Of a DNA stretch of 64,000 nucleotides, positions 62,523 through 64,000 are shown one piece after another. The notes beneath the pieces are model-generated. The model did not search any database, was not told where the DNA came from, and saw only the letters and a program-made list of their open reading frames with translations. The translations under genes and the position numbers were made by a program. Position 1 is the stretch's first letter; every line of letters begins with the position of its first letter. Source of the stretch: an uncultured Allomuricauda sp. (GTDB lineage: Bacteria; Bacteroidota; Bacteroidia; Flavobacteriales; Flavobacteriaceae); contig NZ_CANMPQ010000002.1 in NCBI RefSeq assembly GCF_947499695.1, positions 682,001 to 746,000 of the forward strand, in the 5' to 3' direction.

Positions 62523-62765
62523 TTTCGGGGGCAATCGCTGGGATTTGTTCTCTAATCCCATGTGTTCTAAGGGCCTAAGCTAGAGGAGGAAATTGCGTTG
62601 ACAATAATTCTTCCATAGGAGGATCAATTAATCCGATGAGTTGCAATAAATACCCTTTAACTACCAAAAAGTACGATGTATCGAATCCCATTCATCGGGA
62701 AAAGCATGCAGTTCATATAGTGAAGTGAGGACGTTACTAACTATCTTCAATGCTCATGAGAAGGG
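62523..62765. other. Intergenic gap of about 240 bases
   Basis: I see no gene, tRNA or strong hairpin here. It should hold the promoter of the CAP-domain gene, but no clear TTTG-N19-TAnnTTTG pair is evident. Confidence 0.5.
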
Positions 62766-63278
62766 TTACTCTTCTTCCGAATGCAAATTTTCTTTTTTCT
62801 CCTTAAGAACAAAATCAAAAACAAAGGCTCCAATTTCCTTGACAGGCTCGTAAAAAATGGATTCTTTCTTGGTTTCCTCATTTATAAAACTGAAAGAAGA
62901 TGTAAGTCTTTCAAAAAAAACAAGTAGAGCACCAAGAATAATGGCAACTTTTAATGCTCCAAAAATACCTCCGGCAATCTTGTTTAATAACCCAAGCATT
63001 GCAAAGTCTGCAATCTTGGTCAAAAACTTGCCCGCAAAATGAACCAACAGTACAATAGCAAAAAAGGTGATAAGAAACGCAGTTATGTTAATATAGGACG
63101 CACTCCAATCCATTTGGTCTGCGATGTAATCCCCAGTGATGTATGAAAAATGGATGGCTCCGTAAATACCGGCAATGAGAGCAACCAAGGAGGCGATTTC
63201 TACAAAAAGACCATTTTTAAGACCCTTGTAAAGTCCCCATACCAAAAGAACACCGATAACAATATCCAAAAACTCCAT
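62766..63278 (-). CDS. CvpA family membrane protein
   Basis: A 170-residue protein from ATG 63278 (MEFLDIVIGVLLVWGLYKGLKNG), as the longer frame is not conserved. Four transmembrane helices with the CvpA pattern GLYKGLKNGLFVEIASLV, a central AFLITFFAIVLLVHFAGKFL, and GLLNKIAGGIFGALKVAI. The soluble tail (VLKEKKENLHSEEE) is short. CvpA is linked to colicin V production and envelope stress in E. coli. It is transcribed divergently from the next gene. Confidence 0.88.
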   Translation of the reverse strand: MEFLDIVIGVLLVWGLYKGLKNGLFVEIASLVALIAGIYGAIHFSYITGDYIADQMDWSASYINITAFLITFFAIVLLVHFAGKFLTKIADFAMLGLLNKIAGGIFGALKVAIILGALLVFFERLTSSFSFINEETKKESIFYEPVKEIGAFVFDFVLKEKKENLHSEEE

Positions 63279-63333
63279 ACCCCTGTTTTGAACAAATATA
63301 GGATATTGATTTGTACCTTTGGAACTTCTAAAA

Positions 63334-63696
63334 ATGAGTATGTCCAGGGACGATAAACTTAAAGAGCGATGGATGCTTTTGGTTGAAAAATTATCCGCAC
63401 AATTTTCCGATGGCGATCCTTTGGATTTAGACGGAATCATCTATTTGGTAGGAGTCCAGGAATTGGGAAAACTTCATAGGAACTTTAAAAAAGATGAGAA
63501 GGTCAATCTAATGCATATTGCAATCTGCAGACTACTTGAACCCTATGGGTATTATGATTTTGATTTTTTTGATGATGATGGCTGGCCACATTATAAGATT
63601 AAGGAGCAATTACCTCCGCTTAAGGCAGGTGAACAAACGGTGTTAATGAAAGAAGCACTGGTGAACTATTTTTTGGAAAAGCAATACATTATGTAA
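63334..63696 (+). CDS. Conserved hypothetical protein, 120 residues
   Basis: A 120-residue soluble protein from ATG 63334 (MSMSRDDKLKERWMLLVEKL). It is helical at the N-terminus, with a central DLDGIIYLVGVQELG, a segment rich in acidic and aromatic residues (YYDFDFFDDDGWPHYK), and a helical end. I recognise no named domain, but the regular composition and tight link to the next gene (its TAA is directly followed by the next ATG) make it a real gene. Confidence 0.8.
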   Translation: MSMSRDDKLKERWMLLVEKLSAQFSDGDPLDLDGIIYLVGVQELGKLHRNFKKDEKVNLMHIAICRLLEPYGYYDFDFFDDDGWPHYKIKEQLPPLKAGEQTVLMKEALVNYFLEKQYIM

Positions 63697-64000
63697 ATGG
63701 AGCTACAAAAACCCTATTATGCTGTAATCTTTACCAACACCCGTACCGATGGCGATAATGGATATGGTCAAATGGCCGTTGATATGGAAAATTTAGCCAA
63801 AGAGCAACCGGGATTTATACATTTTGAAAGTGCCCGCGACGAACTGGGAATCACCATAAGTTATTGGGAAAGCCTTGAGGCCATTGCCAATTGGAAGGCA
63901 AATATGGACCATAAAATTGCCCAAAAGAGGGGAATCCAGGATTGGTATTCTTGGTACAAGGTTCGCATTTGCGTTGTGGAAAGGGAATATGAGTTTACCA
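63697..64000 (+). CDS. Antibiotic biosynthesis monooxygenase (ABM) domain protein, cut by window end
   Basis: An open frame of 101 codons from ATG 63697 to the window edge without a stop. The sequence YAVIFTNTRTDGDNGY, then KEQPGFIHFESARDELGITISYWES, has the ABM/YgiN ferredoxin-like dimer pattern: beta strand, a helix over QMAVDMENLAKEQPG, then GITISYW. Such proteins range from haem-degrading enzymes to small monooxygenases. It directly follows the 120-residue gene and is probably co-translated with it. Confidence 0.85.
   Translation, partial: MELQKPYYAVIFTNTRTDGDNGYGQMAVDMENLAKEQPGFIHFESARDELGITISYWESLEAIANWKANMDHKIAQKRGIQDWYSWYKVRICVVEREYEFT

Overview
The window is a chromosomal segment of a member of the Flavobacteriaceae (phylum Bacteroidota). 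This follows from a type IX secretion tail, a MoxR/BatABCDE operon, an OmpA protein with thrombospondin type-3 repeats, an IPExxxVDY family protein between rnc and pyk, a caulimovirus/viroplasmin-type RNase HI, and promoters of the Bacteroidota form TTTG-N19-TAnnTTTG. Genus is not determined by what I can see; a marine Muricauda/Zobellia-like lineage would fit.

Layout. 1-1600: end of an unknown gene, a GNAT acetyltransferase, a universal stress protein and tRNA-Ala(GGC). 1600-4215: an AT-rich accessory patch with four unrecognised or weakly recognised genes (one SLATT-like membrane protein), bounded by tRNA-Ala and by a decayed copy of a tRNA 3' half. 4215-7343: a lipoprotein ADP-ribosylglycohydrolase coupled to a methylthioribose-kinase-like protein, then an SDR. 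7345-15938: AddB-like and AddA-like DNA repair proteins, separated by an OmpA porin and kbl. 16055-17327: superoxide dismutase, then three tandem units that look like small RNA genes. 17327-21492: purF, a PfkB sugar kinase, rnhA and purN. 21652-26011: the conserved acpP-fabF-rnc-IPExxxVDY-pyk block. 26030-30057: a cysteine-less LOV-like PAS protein, an AraC regulator, an AhpD-like/cupredoxin pair, a TetR regulator and a small membrane protein.

30079-34731 carries dinB, a CYTH protein, a YhhN protein, an M20 amidohydrolase and pheS. 34863-39880 is an inorganic-carbon cluster: SulP, beta carbonic anhydrase, universal stress protein, SulP. 40325-49365 is the complete aerotolerance (Bat) operon, read on the minus strand from MoxR to BatE. 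49523-53733 has two oxidoreductases translationally coupled to a Schlafen/AlbA_2-like protein, a fructokinase-like enzyme and a lipoprotein. 53830-57519 is a large type IX secreted beta-propeller protein. 57726-64000 has a phosphatase, a helix-hairpin-helix membrane protein, an ALDH7 dehydrogenase, DUF1304 and 3-hydroxyanthranilate dioxygenase (tryptophan/kynurenine breakdown), a CAP-domain lipoprotein, CvpA, and two more small genes, the last cut by the window end.

Most of the window is core metabolism. The parts that ordinary annotation does not explain are the three sRNA-like units at 16733-17262, an intrinsic-terminator-like hairpin inside the first codons of rnc, the tRNA-bounded patch at 1600-4215, and a structured region without a recognised gene at 59113-59352.
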